DNA of 64,000 nt from Neobacillus vireti (GCF_001026695.1 NZ_LDNB01000010.1:82483-146482), one strand, 5' to 3'; positions 1 to 8,660 are shown, numbered from the stretch's first letter. Program-made: numbers and translations. The notes: a model not told the origin generated them from the sequence alone.

Positions 1-594
1 GGCAACGAAATCCATATCATGAATAATCGTCATCACTAGTTTATTCTTGTCCTTTAAGGCTTGGATGATTTGCCGGATTTTTTCCTTACCTCCATGGTCC
101 TGGGCAATAGTTGGTTCATCGAAAATGATAATGTCCGTATCCATTGCAACTACCGATGCGATACAGAGCAGCTTTTTCTCCGACAAGCTCAAATCATGCG
201 GATTCATCTCTAGTTTGTCATCAAGCTCGACCATCTTTAATGCCTCGATAGCCTTTTCCTTTGCCGTCTGTTTATCCATTTTTATATTCAGCGGACCGAA
301 CATTACTTCATCCAAAACCGTTCGTTTAAAAATCTGGTCATTCGGATTTTGAAAAACCAGTCCAATCGTTCTTGCCAGTTGGGCGGCAGTTTTCCCGCTT
401 ACATCGTGTTCATGAATCAGGATTTTCCCTTCATCTGCTTTAAGCAAGCCTTTCATAAGCTTCACGAGTGTTGTCTTTCCAGCCCCGTTTTGGCCAATGA
501 TGGCGGTAGAGCGCCGATCAAACTCTAGGTTAATCCCTGAGAGCACTCGGGTTTCTTTATTATAGGAAAATGAAAGATTGGCTATCTTGATCAT
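1..594 (-). CDS. ECF transporter ATPase (EcfA-type), 3' part beyond window
   Basis: Second ATPase of an energy-coupling-factor vitamin/nutrient importer; it should hydrolyse ATP as a heterodimer with the ATPase just upstream and drive EcfT. The 198 visible codons start at ATG 594 and run off the window edge, so the C-terminus is missing. Seen: Walker A GQNGAGKTT (res. 34-42), Q-loop Q82, Walker B IIIFDEP (155-161) and H-loop His192. The ABC signature is LSLSE (135-139) instead of LSGGQ, so one of the two ATP sites of the heterodimer is probably degenerate. Its ATG overlaps the TGA of the preceding gene (ATGA), so translation is coupled. Confidence 0.9.
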   Translation of the reverse strand, partial: MIKIANLSFSYNKETRVLSGINLEFDRRSTAIIGQNGAGKTTLVKLMKGLLKADEGKILIHEHDVSGKTAAQLARTIGLVFQNPNDQIFKRTVLDEVMFGPLNIKMDKQTAKEKAIEALKMVELDDKLEMNPHDLSLSEKKLLCIASVVAMDTDIIIFDEPTIAQDHGGKEKIRQIIQALKDKNKLVMTIIHDMDFVA

Positions 595-1436
595 GCCCCA
601 TCCCCCCTTAATACCCTTTCAGCCTCTTCAAGAGTAACAGGATACTCATCCGTACCCGCCTTCTTAACGCCCAATGCCTTACACACTCTTGTATAAACGG
701 GGGCAGTTAGGCCATATCCCTCCAGGTCTTCTCTTGAAAAAATTTTTCCCGGCGTATCAAAATCTACAACTTTTCCGTTATTAAGTAGTAAGACTCTATC
801 ACAATACTGGGCAATCTTCTCCATTTTGTGTTCCGCTAAAATCACTGTTATTCCCTGCTTACTTAGGCTTTGAATTGCCTGAAACACTTCCTCGGAACCG
901 GCTGGGTCCAGCTGCGATGTCGGCTCGTCTAGCACTAAGATATCCGGCTTCATCGCGATGATGCTCGCAATTGCCATCCGCTGCATTTGCCCGCCAGATA
1001 AGTCAAAGGGATTATGGTCCTTTACCTGCTCAATGTTTAACAAATCAAGCACTGAGTCAATCCGTTCAATGATTTCAGTCCGGGGGATTCCAATATTCTC
1101 AAGGCCAAAGGCAATTTCCTCGTAAACCGTCGTCTTCGAACCTGTCACCTGTGTAAATGGATTTTGAAACACCATCCCGACCTTTAATGAAAGATCAGCA
1201 ATCGAATGATTCTTCACTTCCAGACCGTCGACAATCACTTTACCACCGTAAGCCCCTTTATAAAAATGAGGAACAAGGCCAACCAGCGCTTGGCATAACG
1301 TCGATTTACCAGCTAAATTTTTCCCAATGATGCCGATAAACTCCCCTTGTTTTATATCGAAGGTCACGTCATTAAGAGCGAGCGAATCAGCCAATGGATA
1401 TTTGTATTTGAGACCTTCGACAATAATTTTTTTCAT
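591..1436 (-). CDS. ECF transporter ATPase (EcfA-type)
   Basis: Cytoplasmic ATPase of the ECF importer, 281 aa. Motifs in order: Walker A GKNLAGKST (38-46), Q-loop FQNP (90-93), canonical signature LSGGQ (146-150), Walker B ILVLDEP (166-172) and H-loop His in AEHK. The ATG at 1436 is chosen because GGAGG lies 8 nt upstream; an in-frame codon five residues earlier has no ribosome site. The start overlaps the EcfT stop by ATGA and the stop overlaps the next ATPase by ATGA, showing a tightly coupled transporter operon. Family certain; substrate depends on the S component. Confidence 0.93.
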   Translation of the reverse strand: MKKIIVEGLKYKYPLADSLALNDVTFDIKQGEFIGIIGKNLAGKSTLCQALVGLVPHFYKGAYGGKVIVDGLEVKNHSIADLSLKVGMVFQNPFTQVTGSKTTVYEEIAFGLENIGIPRTEIIERIDSVLDLLNIEQVKDHNPFDLSGGQMQRMAIASIIAMKPDILVLDEPTSQLDPAGSEEVFQAIQSLSKQGITVILAEHKMEKIAQYCDRVLLLNNGKVVDFDTPGKIFSREDLEGYGLTAPVYTRVCKALGVKKAGTDEYPVTLEEAERVLRGDGA

Positions 1437-2200
1437 AAAAATATCCTCCAAGAGACGGCCGCCATAGTCAGCAACAACATCCCAATCTGAAGGACCTTGC
1501 TGAACTGATACGTTTTTTCTTCATATAAATAGGTTTTCGGGGCTTGAGAATTAAAGCCACGCACCTCCAAGGCCATCGCTCTTTCCTTTGTATTAATAAG
1601 CGACCCAAGCACGACAGGCCCCAGTAATGGTATAAATGCTTTGATCCTTACCAGCAATTTTCCTTCTGTCTCCATCCCTCTCGCCCGTTGTGCATCCGTA
1701 ATCGTGCTCATTGTCGCCATCATCTCGGGGATGATTTGAAAAACAGAAACAATCACATAGCCGATTCGCGGTGACATTCCCTTTCGCACCAATGCTTCTA
1801 CGAGATCCGATGGTTTCGTTGTCAGAACAAGGATCATAAAGGCGCAAATAATATTGATGACCCTAAGCGTGATGGTTAAGGCAAAGAGCAGCCCTTCTTT
1901 GTACATCGTTAACGGACCGATTTGAAACAGCACCGTTTCATTTTCCGGTTTAAACATTCCCTGGATGAGGACGACCGTAATCAGGATCAGAAAAACAAAG
2001 CCAAAAACGGGGATTGTTTTTCTGATCACCTTTGCCCCGAGCAATAACACAAGGCTAAGCCCTATAAAAAGAAAAGAAATCGTGAATGATGGTAGAATAA
2101 TCGGAATTAAAATGGCAAAAGGAATGTACCAGAGCTTAGTAATTGGATCAACATCATGGACAAAAGAAGCTTTTTCCTCATATAAGCTAATCGATTTCAC
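1433..2200 (-). CDS. ECF transporter transmembrane component EcfT
   Basis: Integral membrane scaffold that couples the two ATPases to the substrate-binding S protein; 255 aa, GTG start with a weak GGTGA site. Several hydrophobic helices occupy the N-terminal half (about 26-80 and 105-127). The two cytoplasmic coupling motifs of the family are visible: an A-R-G triplet (173-175) in TDAQRARGME and ALEVRGF (210-216). These insert into the ATPase Q-helix grooves in characterised ECF transporters. It lies between the S component and the ATPases, in the usual order of a dedicated (group I) ECF system. Confidence 0.92.
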   Translation of the reverse strand: MKSISLYEEKASFVHDVDPITKLWYIPFAILIPIILPSFTISFLFIGLSLVLLLGAKVIRKTIPVFGFVFLILITVVLIQGMFKPENETVLFQIGPLTMYKEGLLFALTITLRVINIICAFMILVLTTKPSDLVEALVRKGMSPRIGYVIVSVFQIIPEMMATMSTITDAQRARGMETEGKLLVRIKAFIPLLGPVVLGSLINTKERAMALEVRGFNSQAPKTYLYEEKTYQFSKVLQIGMLLLTMAAVSWRIFL

Positions 2201-2280
2201 GAACTGTCACCGGCTTTCTTTTTAACAAAAGACTTTCAAAAACATTCAAAGCGACGCTTCGCCCTTTTCCATCGAAGAGG

Positions 2281-2883
2281 TTAATCAAGAGTCTCTATTT
2301 TCTGATTGTTAGTATATAATTGGACGACATTTTGCGGTAATCCTTTGAAAATACCATAGCTGACAAGAACAACGACTATTTTATCAGGGATATCAACGAC
2401 AATTTCATCAAGTAGTGAGGCGAGCCAAGTAGAATCGGTTTTGGCTAGAACAAAAGTATATAAGGCATCGCCCCAAACGTTCCCTGTCGTCCCACCCCAG
2501 AATCCAATATTGATTGGTGTTGAAACCACTGTTGCCACAAGCCCGATAATCAATCCAGCAACCAGCACTTTCCCCCAGCTAGAAATAAAGCCTTTGTAAA
2601 AAAGAATCCCGACTACCAAACCAATTGCCACACTAGTAATCGCATAAACAAAAGAGATAGGATCTGTAAAGCCGTAGATTATATTATTAATTGCCCCGGC
2701 TAACGCGCCGACAATTGGACCACCAAGCATCGCTGCTAAGACGGTACCGATGGAATCTAACCATAACGGCAGCTTCAGCAATGCTGCAAGCAATTTACCA
2801 ATATAGTTAACACCTACTGCAACAGGAATAAGAACGAGTGCGGCTGTTGATAACCGTAACGACCACATGCTTTGTTTTTTCAC
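2281..2883 (-). CDS. ECF transporter S component, probable nucleoside-related substrate
   Basis: Membrane substrate-capture protein of the ECF importer, 200 aa, GTG start behind AAGGGGG. It is hydrophobic almost throughout, with about six helices and a small-residue-rich stretch LAAMLGGPIVGALAGAINN typical of S proteins. The gene lies 24 bp from the uridine-phosphorylase-like gene, upstream in the same operon. That linkage suggests import of a nucleoside or base; this is inference from context, as I cannot match the sequence to a named S family. The following 80 bp to EcfT hold no further gene. Confidence 0.82.
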   Translation of the reverse strand: MKKQSMWSLRLSTAALVLIPVAVGVNYIGKLLAALLKLPLWLDSIGTVLAAMLGGPIVGALAGAINNIIYGFTDPISFVYAITSVAIGLVVGILFYKGFISSWGKVLVAGLIIGLVATVVSTPINIGFWGGTTGNVWGDALYTFVLAKTDSTWLASLLDEIVVDIPDKIVVVLVSYGIFKGLPQNVVQLYTNNQKIETLD

Positions 2884-2906
2884 TGAGAAAAACCCCCTTT
2901 TATTTT

Positions 2907-3653
2907 TTAAAAAGTAGAATCATAGGAAACAATTGCTTCGAGTGCGGTGAGGATTTCGAATTCTTCTCCTCGTTTACTATTGTTTTTCTCCTCAATATAA
3001 TCATTAATTCCCCCTTCTAAATCCCCCTCTTTTTCGACAACGACATTTAAAATGGATGCGGTCTTAATACCGCGTAAGCCTCCAATTACAAATAGTGCAG
3101 CTGTTTCCATGTCTGATGCGAGAATTCCTTTCTCAGACCAGTAGTTGTCGATATCTTGTTCTTTATCAGTATAAAAGCTGTCATGACATCTGACAATACC
3201 TATGTGATTTGTTGCACGATTCTTTTTTGCTGCATTCATCACATGAAAAAGTAGTTCTGGATGCGGTATCGCGGGATAAGCCTTGTTAATATAGGAATAG
3301 GAGGCACCGTCATTTCTAACGGCTCCGGAAGCAATTACCAGGTCCCCCAAGCGTAAATGCGGCTGTAAGGCGCCGCAGCTTCCGATGCGAATCATTACCT
3401 TTATGCCAATATTTTTTAACTCTTCGATGGCAATTCCAGCAGACACTCCGCCAATCCCTGTGGAAGTAACTAAAACAGGGATTCCTTTATAGAAACCTTT
3501 AATCGTTTTGTATTCTCGGTTATAAGCGATCTCTTCTGGCTGATCTAAAAATTTGGCAACTTCATCGACGCGGCCTGGGTCTCCCGGCAGTAAAGCATAT
3601 TGAACTTCATGCCCGTTTCCAATTCTGATATGCGGTTGTAGGTTGATTGTCAT
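2907..3653 (-). CDS. Uridine phosphorylase-like nucleoside phosphorylase
   Basis: PNP/UDP-family enzyme, 248 aa, which would cleave a nucleoside with phosphate to free base and (deoxy)ribose-1-phosphate in the cytoplasm. Seen: N-terminal phosphate loop LLPGDPGRV, family signature STGIGGVSAGIAIEEL (consensus Pro/Ala replaced by Val), IRIGSCGAL, and the ribose-binding SDMETAAL block. ATG 3653 is preferred because AAGGAG lies about 10 nt upstream; the longer in-frame extension has none. First gene of the ECF transporter operon, so uptake and phosphorolysis are probably linked. Uridine specificity is an estimate. Confidence 0.85.
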   Translation of the reverse strand: MTINLQPHIRIGNGHEVQYALLPGDPGRVDEVAKFLDQPEEIAYNREYKTIKGFYKGIPVLVTSTGIGGVSAGIAIEELKNIGIKVMIRIGSCGALQPHLRLGDLVIASGAVRNDGASYSYINKAYPAIPHPELLFHVMNAAKKNRATNHIGIVRCHDSFYTDKEQDIDNYWSEKGILASDMETAALFVIGGLRGIKTASILNVVVEKEGDLEGGINDYIEEKNNSKRGEEFEILTALEAIVSYDSTF

Positions 3654-3891
3654 TTTCGTTGACTCCTTTTGGATTTTTTTCATTTTTATGATGATTACGC
3701 TGTTCAATTCTTGATGGTGCAACAATTCAAGATAGGATGGAATTTTCTCGGTGTAATAACATGAGGCTATTTTTTTGATAAAGGGTTTTCTATGTGGAAT
3801 GTGGGAAGGAATTTACCATTACCTATATAATGTAATTGTACCAAAGTAGGAAGATTCAGTCATTTATTTAGGGGAGAAATATCCCTGAATG

Positions 3892-3927
3892 AAAAGGAGC
3901 CTGACACTCTGGGGTATCAGGCTCCTT
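3892..3927 (-). terminator. Rho-independent terminator of sigma/anti-sigma operon
   Basis: An 11-bp stem AAGGAGCCTGA/TCAGGCTCCTT with a 12-nt loop, followed on the minus strand by TTTT. It starts just after the anti-sigma stop and separates it from the nucleoside operon. Confidence 0.8.
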
Positions 3928-3930
3928 CAT

Positions 3931-5247
3931 TTATTTTATCTTTATCTTTTCACTTCCTTCAATCCATGAAGGAAAGAAGAAAATCTCTAGGGAAATGGGA
4001 CTTAGTTTGTCTTTCAGTCCTGGGATGCTAACTCCGTATTCGGTTACTTTTTCATCCTCAAAATTATGGGACAGGAATCCCCCTGCTTTATCTATTTCAT
4101 TACCGTCCCTATCTCTTACCAGATTAAATAGATCAAATGAAAATTCCTTTTTTGGACGCATGCTAAGTATTATTTGATCGCCTTCCACCTTTAAGGCAGT
4201 AAATTTATTCCCTTTTGGCTGCTTTAGAATTTGTTCTTTTTCTATATCAATCATGACATAAGCATCTTCTTTATCTATAGCCTGGATTTTATTAATTACT
4301 AGATACAACTCTTTCGGTTCTTGAAAATAATTACTTTGCAGGTAAATAATCGCCTCATCATCGGAAATTTTGCTGCCTGTAAATCCATTCGCGATTTTAT
4401 ACCATGTTTCCCCATGTTCATCGATTAGACGGATATCATCAAAGTTTAATAGCTTTTTTGTATTTTGAGGGTCCATTTTCACATGAACCGCCACCCTTAA
4501 TGGATAAACATCTACATTTATGACTGTAAATTTTTGCCTTTTAATTTCTACATCTTTGTTTAAAACATAGGTCTTTTTCTGTTGAATCTCTTTTTTTAAT
4601 TCGAATTGAAGAGTAAAATTTTCCTTTTGCTTTTTTACTTTAACATCTACCTTGACCTCAAATTTTTTGACTTCTAATGGTGATTGAAAATAGAATTCGA
4701 ATTTGTCACTATGGGATGTTTCTCCCTTTTCCGAATAAAACGCTCTCCCTAACATTGACGAACCCTTTTCAAGGCTTTTCTCATCTAAGCTTTTCAGCTC
4801 AACCTCTCCCGTGTTCAATTCCTTCTCTTTTTCCTTTGTATTGATAGTATAAAACAGAATCAAGCCATTTTCATCAGCAATAACACCATCAATGGTGAAT
4901 TTAATGCCATTCTTTTCTTGGGAAACTCCTATTTTTTCATAATAATCATTTTCAACCGCCAGCATCTTTCCTTTATCATCCCTAATTAAATCCACCAATT
5001 TTTCCATTCCGGGTATGACAGAGATATAATTTGCAAATGCTGGTGATAGGCGGATCGATGTTAAAAAGGAAACGAAAATAACAGCGGCTGCTGCTAAGGT
5101 AAATAACCATTTCTTCCTGATGGAGTGCCGTTTCTTTTCTGATGTAGCTTTTTGAAATCCGGCAAAAATAGCCTCATCCAGTGAATCCAGCGGAACTTGA
5201 ACATTATCATACAAATTCTTCAACTGCTCTTCTTCCTTTTCATACAT
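3931..5247 (-). CDS. Anti-sigma factor, DUF4179-type membrane protein
   Basis: Probable membrane anti-sigma factor, 438 aa. A short cytoplasmic N-terminus (1-46) rich in Glu/Lys is followed by one helix (47-64, LFTLAAAAVIFVSF) and a long extracytoplasmic domain. The juxtamembrane sequence SPAFANYISVIPGMEKLVD resembles the DUF4179 region of Bacillus proteins paired with ECF sigma factors. It overlaps the sigma gene by 8 nt; ATG 5247 is preferred over a TTG 24 nt upstream because GGTGAT lies at good spacing. It should sequester its sigma until a cell-envelope signal arrives; the signal is unknown. Confidence 0.82.
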   Translation of the reverse strand: MYEKEEEQLKNLYDNVQVPLDSLDEAIFAGFQKATSEKKRHSIRKKWLFTLAAAAVIFVSFLTSIRLSPAFANYISVIPGMEKLVDLIRDDKGKMLAVENDYYEKIGVSQEKNGIKFTIDGVIADENGLILFYTINTKEKEKELNTGEVELKSLDEKSLEKGSSMLGRAFYSEKGETSHSDKFEFYFQSPLEVKKFEVKVDVKVKKQKENFTLQFELKKEIQQKKTYVLNKDVEIKRQKFTVINVDVYPLRVAVHVKMDPQNTKKLLNFDDIRLIDEHGETWYKIANGFTGSKISDDEAIIYLQSNYFQEPKELYLVINKIQAIDKEDAYVMIDIEKEQILKQPKGNKFTALKVEGDQIILSMRPKKEFSFDLFNLVRDRDGNEIDKAGGFLSHNFEDEKVTEYGVSIPGLKDKLSPISLEIFFFPSWIEGSEKIKIK

Positions 5248-5764
5248 GCTGATCACCGCCATTCCCTTCAAGTTTATCCCGCAAGGACTTCAATGCTTTG
5301 TTCAGCCACGTTTTGACCGTGCCTTCCGGGCATTGAAGTGTAAGGGCAATATCCTTTATTTTCATATCTTGAAAATACTTCAACGTTATAATTTCACGGG
5401 AGCGCTCATCCAAGCCCAGCATCGCATCTTTTAGCTCCATTTCGTTATGGTTCTCGGATGCACCTTGCAGGCTTAAGATTTCTTCACTAAATACTACTCG
5501 CTTTTTCTTTTTCAATTGATCATTGCAGTAATTAATCATAATTCGAATCAGCCATGTTTTGAAATACGAAGCATCCCTGACGGTGCGGATACTCTTATAT
5601 GCACGGTAGGTAACTTCCTGAATCGCCTCCAGCGCTTCTTCCTCACTCCTTAAAAAGGATAGAGCTGTTTTATATAAATCTATTTTGTATAGCTGAACCA
5701 GCTGCAAAAATGCAGAGTCATCACCTTTGATTGCCTCTTTTACCAATTGCTCACCCGCGCTCAA
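5240..5764 (-). CDS. ECF RNA polymerase sigma factor (SigV/SigM-like)
   Basis: Extracytoplasmic-function sigma factor, 174 aa. Region 2 includes AIQEVTYRAYKSIRTVRDASYFKTWLIRI-type sequence, and region 4 ends with a helix-turn-helix around IKDIALTLQCPEGTVKTWLNKAL. Start is TTG with AGGGGG/GAGGGA upstream. It precedes and overlaps its anti-sigma gene. An ECF-like promoter 37-65 nt upstream (AAAAC, then GTCTAA on the minus strand) suggests autoregulation. Family assignment is firm; the numbered sigma name is not. Confidence 0.9.
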   Translation of the reverse strand: MSAGEQLVKEAIKGDDSAFLQLVQLYKIDLYKTALSFLRSEEEALEAIQEVTYRAYKSIRTVRDASYFKTWLIRIMINYCNDQLKKKKRVVFSEEILSLQGASENHNEMELKDAMLGLDERSREIITLKYFQDMKIKDIALTLQCPEGTVKTWLNKALKSLRDKLEGNGGDQHV

Positions 5765-5800
5765 TCCCTCGTCCCCCTCACAACCCTGTTGTACTACATA

Positions 5801-5829
5801 TTAGACCATTTAGTAGAAAAAAAGTTTTG
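5801..5829 (-). promoter_or_regulatory. Candidate autoregulatory ECF promoter
   Basis: Minus-strand AAAAC (-35 core, followed by a T run), 17 nt, then GTCTAA (-10 core), upstream of the sigma gene. The AAC/T-run and -10 arrangement resembles the promoters before the two other ECF sigma genes in the window. Confidence 0.5.
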
Positions 5830-5910
5830 AATTTTATTAAAAAAATATGCTGTTCTCCTAAAGGGGTTACGATTAAAGGTTAAAAGGTGAGCACAAACAA
5901 CATATTTCCG

Positions 5911-6531
5911 GTCACTTACTACACATTTTTCGAAACTTACGAAATTAGAGGATATTATTAAGAAAATCACATTATCCTCCCGATACTAACGACATTTTTT
6001 TGAGCACTTACGACAGGTTTCCGGCCACTTACTACACATTTTTCGAAACTTACGACATTTACTGGATATTATTTGGAAATTAACACAATCTCCTGATACT
6101 TACTACATATTTTTGTGCACTACGACATATTTCCGATCACTTACTACACATTTTTCGAAACTTACGACATGTTTCCGGCTAATTACTACACATTTTTCGA
6201 AACTTACAGCATTTACTGGGATATTATTTGGAAATTCACACAATCCCCGGATACTTACGACATACTTATGAGCACTTACGATATGTATCCACCCACTTAC
6301 TACATATTTTTCGAAACTTACGACATTACCTGGATATTATTTGGAAATTCACACAATCTCCGGATACTTACGACATATTTCCGGTCAATTACTACACATT
6401 TTACGAAACTTACGACATTTACTGGATATTATTTAGAAATTCACATTATCTCCTGATACTTACGATATATTTTTTGGCACTTACGACATGTTTCCGCCCA
6501 CTTACTACACATTTTTCGAAACTTACGACAT
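5911..6531. repeat. Phased word array A (CTTACGAC family, 21-bp period)
   Basis: Non-coding array between the ECF sigma gene and the tetR gene. The word CTTAC(G/T)AC or a one-base variant starts at 5916, 5937, 5987, 6007, 6028, 6049, 6099, ~6120, 6140, 6161, 6182, 6203, 6254, 6275, 6296, 6317, 6367, 6388, 6409, 6459, 6480, 6501 and 6522. Steps are 20-21 bp within groups and 50-51 bp between groups. Each 50-bp step carries a conserved filler containing TGGATATTATTTGGAAATT. Open frames in it are artefacts of the 21-bp period. Confidence 0.9.
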
Positions 6532-6579
6532 TACCTGGATATTATTTGGAAATCTACACAAAAATCCAATATCCTGTCC

Positions 6580-7167
6580 TCAATCTGTGATTCCGAACAA
6601 CCTGCAGCCATGTAGGATAAACTGTTCCCATTTTGGGTCATCGGGCGGGTCCAGCATGGTCATAACAACACCGTTAATGTAGGCAAAATAAGACCACGAC
6701 AGTCCGAGTGGATCACAGGCAGGAATTTCTCCGTTCGTTTGTCCTTCTTCCACAATCGGAACGACTGCAGCAAAAAAATCACGGGCAAAGGCAAAAAGCT
6801 CTTCCGCTATTTCAGGAAAACGTTCCGGCTGCCCTAGCACGTATAACATCAAGCGCATCTTATTACGATGATGAGAAAAATGGTGCAGATGACAAATCAC
6901 CATTTTCTTTAACCGTTCATGTGGTGTCCCTTGAGCCATGACGATTTGCTTTAAGATTTCGCGTTGTTCGTCTAATGGTTCAAGGACTGCTGCTTTAAAT
7001 AAATCCTCTTTTGTAGCGAAGTAGTTGAATACTGTTCCAAATCCTACACCCGCTTGTTTCGCAATCGTTGCGACGGTCGTCGCACTTAAACCATTGTCTG
7101 CAAACAACGGGATAGCAGCTTCAAGTATTTTCGCTCGCTTCTCGAGCATATTTTGTTCTCTTTTCAA
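6580..7167 (-). CDS. TetR/AcrR family transcriptional regulator
   Basis: DNA-binding repressor, 195 aa. N-terminal TetR helix-turn-helix region is clear: ILEAAIPLFADNGLSATTV, then IAKQAGVGFGTVFNYFATKEDLF (about 14-56); the C-terminal ligand domain is divergent. TTG start with AGAGGTGA 7 nt upstream. It is the second gene after an alpha/beta hydrolase (12-bp gap) and probably represses that pair through the palindrome at 8130-8145. Ligand unknown. Confidence 0.9.
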   Translation of the reverse strand: MKREQNMLEKRAKILEAAIPLFADNGLSATTVATIAKQAGVGFGTVFNYFATKEDLFKAAVLEPLDEQREILKQIVMAQGTPHERLKKMVICHLHHFSHHRNKMRLMLYVLGQPERFPEIAEELFAFARDFFAAVVPIVEEGQTNGEIPACDPLGLSWSYFAYINGVVMTMLDPPDDPKWEQFILHGCRLFGITD

Positions 7168-7179
7168 TACGATTCACCT

Positions 7180-8100
7180 CTAAAAATTGTTGGCCGTAAC
7201 CATTTCTTTTATCGCGTTTATGACGATCTCTGGTTGCTCGAGCTGTACGTTATGGCTGCTATTTTCAGCCACAACCAGCTTTCCATTTTTCGATAACTTG
7301 CTAGTATCAGAAGCAGCGTCCCTTAATGCTTGTTTAATTTTCCCCTGTACTTCCTTAGATGTGCCGGGAGCGAATTGGTCGACGATGCCTGCTGCAATGA
7401 CTGTTAGGGGTATCTCACCCATATCCGCGGCTTTTCGAACCAGTTCATATCCTAGAGACAGATGGGAAAACTCACTTCCCGCCGCAGTCAAGGCACTCGT
7501 TTTAAACGACATTTTCCATAGCATTTTTTGCACCTCTGGGGGGCAGCCGCTTAAGGTTTTTGAAAAACCTGGAACCAATTTACACGCGGCCAATGCTCTT
7601 AAGATGCCAATCTTAGATAAAAACGCAAAAACATCCATCATTTTTGCGCCCATTTCTTGTCCCTTATGGTGCTCAACTGGAAACCGTTCTGTCAGTTCAT
7701 CTTCATGTGTGGCATCCACTAATACCATTCCCCTCACTTGATCAGGATAGCGATTGGCATATAACCGCGCATTTATGCCGCCATAGGAATGACCAACAAG
7801 TATAATCGGTCCGTCAATTTTTGCCTGCACCAGCAATTCATGTAACTCTTCAACACAACTTTCATTCGTACGGGGTAGGGACCCCGCTTCACTCCAGCCA
7901 TAACCCGCCCGGTCATATACTACGACTCTCGTTAATTTTGCAATCTCCGGATAGACGAGACTCCACATGAGTGCCGAGCCGCCTGCACCATGTTCAAATA
8001 CAACTGTAGGCAGCGAACTTTCCGCCCCGCCTGAAATCATATGCAGGCAATGTGTTCCGATATTGATCAATGTGCCTGGAGGAGTCAATTTATTAGCCAT
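7180..8100 (-). CDS. Alpha/beta hydrolase
   Basis: Soluble esterase/hydrolase-fold enzyme, 306 aa. Oxyanion loop HGAGGS (37-42), nucleophile elbow GHSYGG with Ser105, a late Asp region VDQFAPG and a C-terminal SSHNVQ with the likely catalytic His. ATG 8100 is chosen because GGAAGGTGA precedes it; the ORF extends 3 codons further without a ribosome site. First gene of a two-gene operon with its TetR regulator. The substrate cannot be inferred. Confidence 0.85.
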   Translation of the reverse strand: MANKLTPPGTLINIGTHCLHMISGGAESSLPTVVFEHGAGGSALMWSLVYPEIAKLTRVVVYDRAGYGWSEAGSLPRTNESCVEELHELLVQAKIDGPIILVGHSYGGINARLYANRYPDQVRGMVLVDATHEDELTERFPVEHHKGQEMGAKMMDVFAFLSKIGILRALAACKLVPGFSKTLSGCPPEVQKMLWKMSFKTSALTAAGSEFSHLSLGYELVRKAADMGEIPLTVIAAGIVDQFAPGTSKEVQGKIKQALRDAASDTSKLSKNGKLVVAENSSHNVQLEQPEIVINAIKEMVTANNF

Positions 8101-8129
8101 TAGAATCACCTTCCATTTTTTTAAAAAGT

Positions 8130-8145
8130 GATTGATTAATCAATC
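8130..8145. promoter_or_regulatory. Palindromic operator, probable TetR site
   Basis: Perfect 16-bp palindrome GATTGATTAATCAATC, 30 bp upstream of the hydrolase ATG. On the minus strand it lies just downstream of a plausible promoter (TTACCT, 17 nt, TATAAA), a position where binding would block transcription. Confidence 0.6.
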
Positions 8146-8316
8146 TTTTTATAGATATAGTACCATTTTAAGGTAATAATTGTAAATATTTTTATAAAAA
8201 ATTCCAAATGCACAATATCAACGACGGTTTTTTTCTCCAAAACTATACCCTCCTCAAGTTGAGAAGGGCTGATGTGTATCCATTTAAAGTAATGCTATTT
8301 TTAAAGTTTGAAATGA

Positions 8317-8631
8317 TTATCCTTGATTGGGGTAGACCGTACCGTGCCCATGGTGAATGCCATGACCAGGATAATAACCGGTATGTCCATGATGAACGCC
8401 ATAGCCTGGATAATAGCTAGTATGGCCATGGTGAACACCATAGCCTGGATAATAACCGGTGTGACCATGATGGTAGCCTACTTGTGTAGGATAATATCCG
8501 CCATGTCCATGATGATACCCATGTCCTGGATAGTATCCGCCATGCCCATAGTGGTATCCATGTCCCGGATAATATCCACCATGTCCGTGATGATAACCTT
8601 GTGCATCGTAATTGCCTAATTGCCTTAGCAT
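8317..8631 (-). CDS. Gly/His/Tyr-rich 13-residue repeat protein, spore-coat-like
   Basis: 104 aa. After a short head (MLRQLGNYDAQ) the protein is seven copies of a roughly 13-residue unit GYHHGHGGYYPGH (variants GVHHGHTSYYPGY and GIHHGHGTVYP). No signal peptide or membrane helix. Such Tyr/His/Gly-rich low-complexity proteins are typical of Bacillus spore coats, where Tyr may be cross-linked; HGH motifs could bind metal. Start ATG 8631 is set by GAGGAGGAG. A SigK-like -10 lies upstream. Function is inference. Confidence 0.7.
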   Translation of the reverse strand: MLRQLGNYDAQGYHHGHGGYYPGHGYHYGHGGYYPGHGYHHGHGGYYPTQVGYHHGHTGYYPGYGVHHGHTSYYPGYGVHHGHTGYYPGHGIHHGHGTVYPNQG

Positions 8632-8660
8632 TTTTCTCTCCTCCTCAAATGGTTCCCAAA

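Noticed and set aside
3654..3890. Purine or other riboswitch before the nucleoside operon
   Set aside because: I found no conserved riboswitch core or terminator/antiterminator pair in this segment.
5911..6531. CRISPR array
   Set aside because: Repeats are short, degenerate and of mixed spacing; there are no unique spacers of constant length and no cas genes nearby.
6115..6682. Overlapping plus-strand ORFs with repeated Tyr/Phe/Thr peptides
   Set aside because: They arise because 21 bp is a multiple of 3 in array A. No ribosome site, frames break at each 50-bp step, and several frames are open at once.
8323..8619. Met/Ile-rich plus-strand ORF
   Set aside because: Antisense shadow of the HHGHGGYYPGH repeat gene, which has the ribosome site and promoter element.
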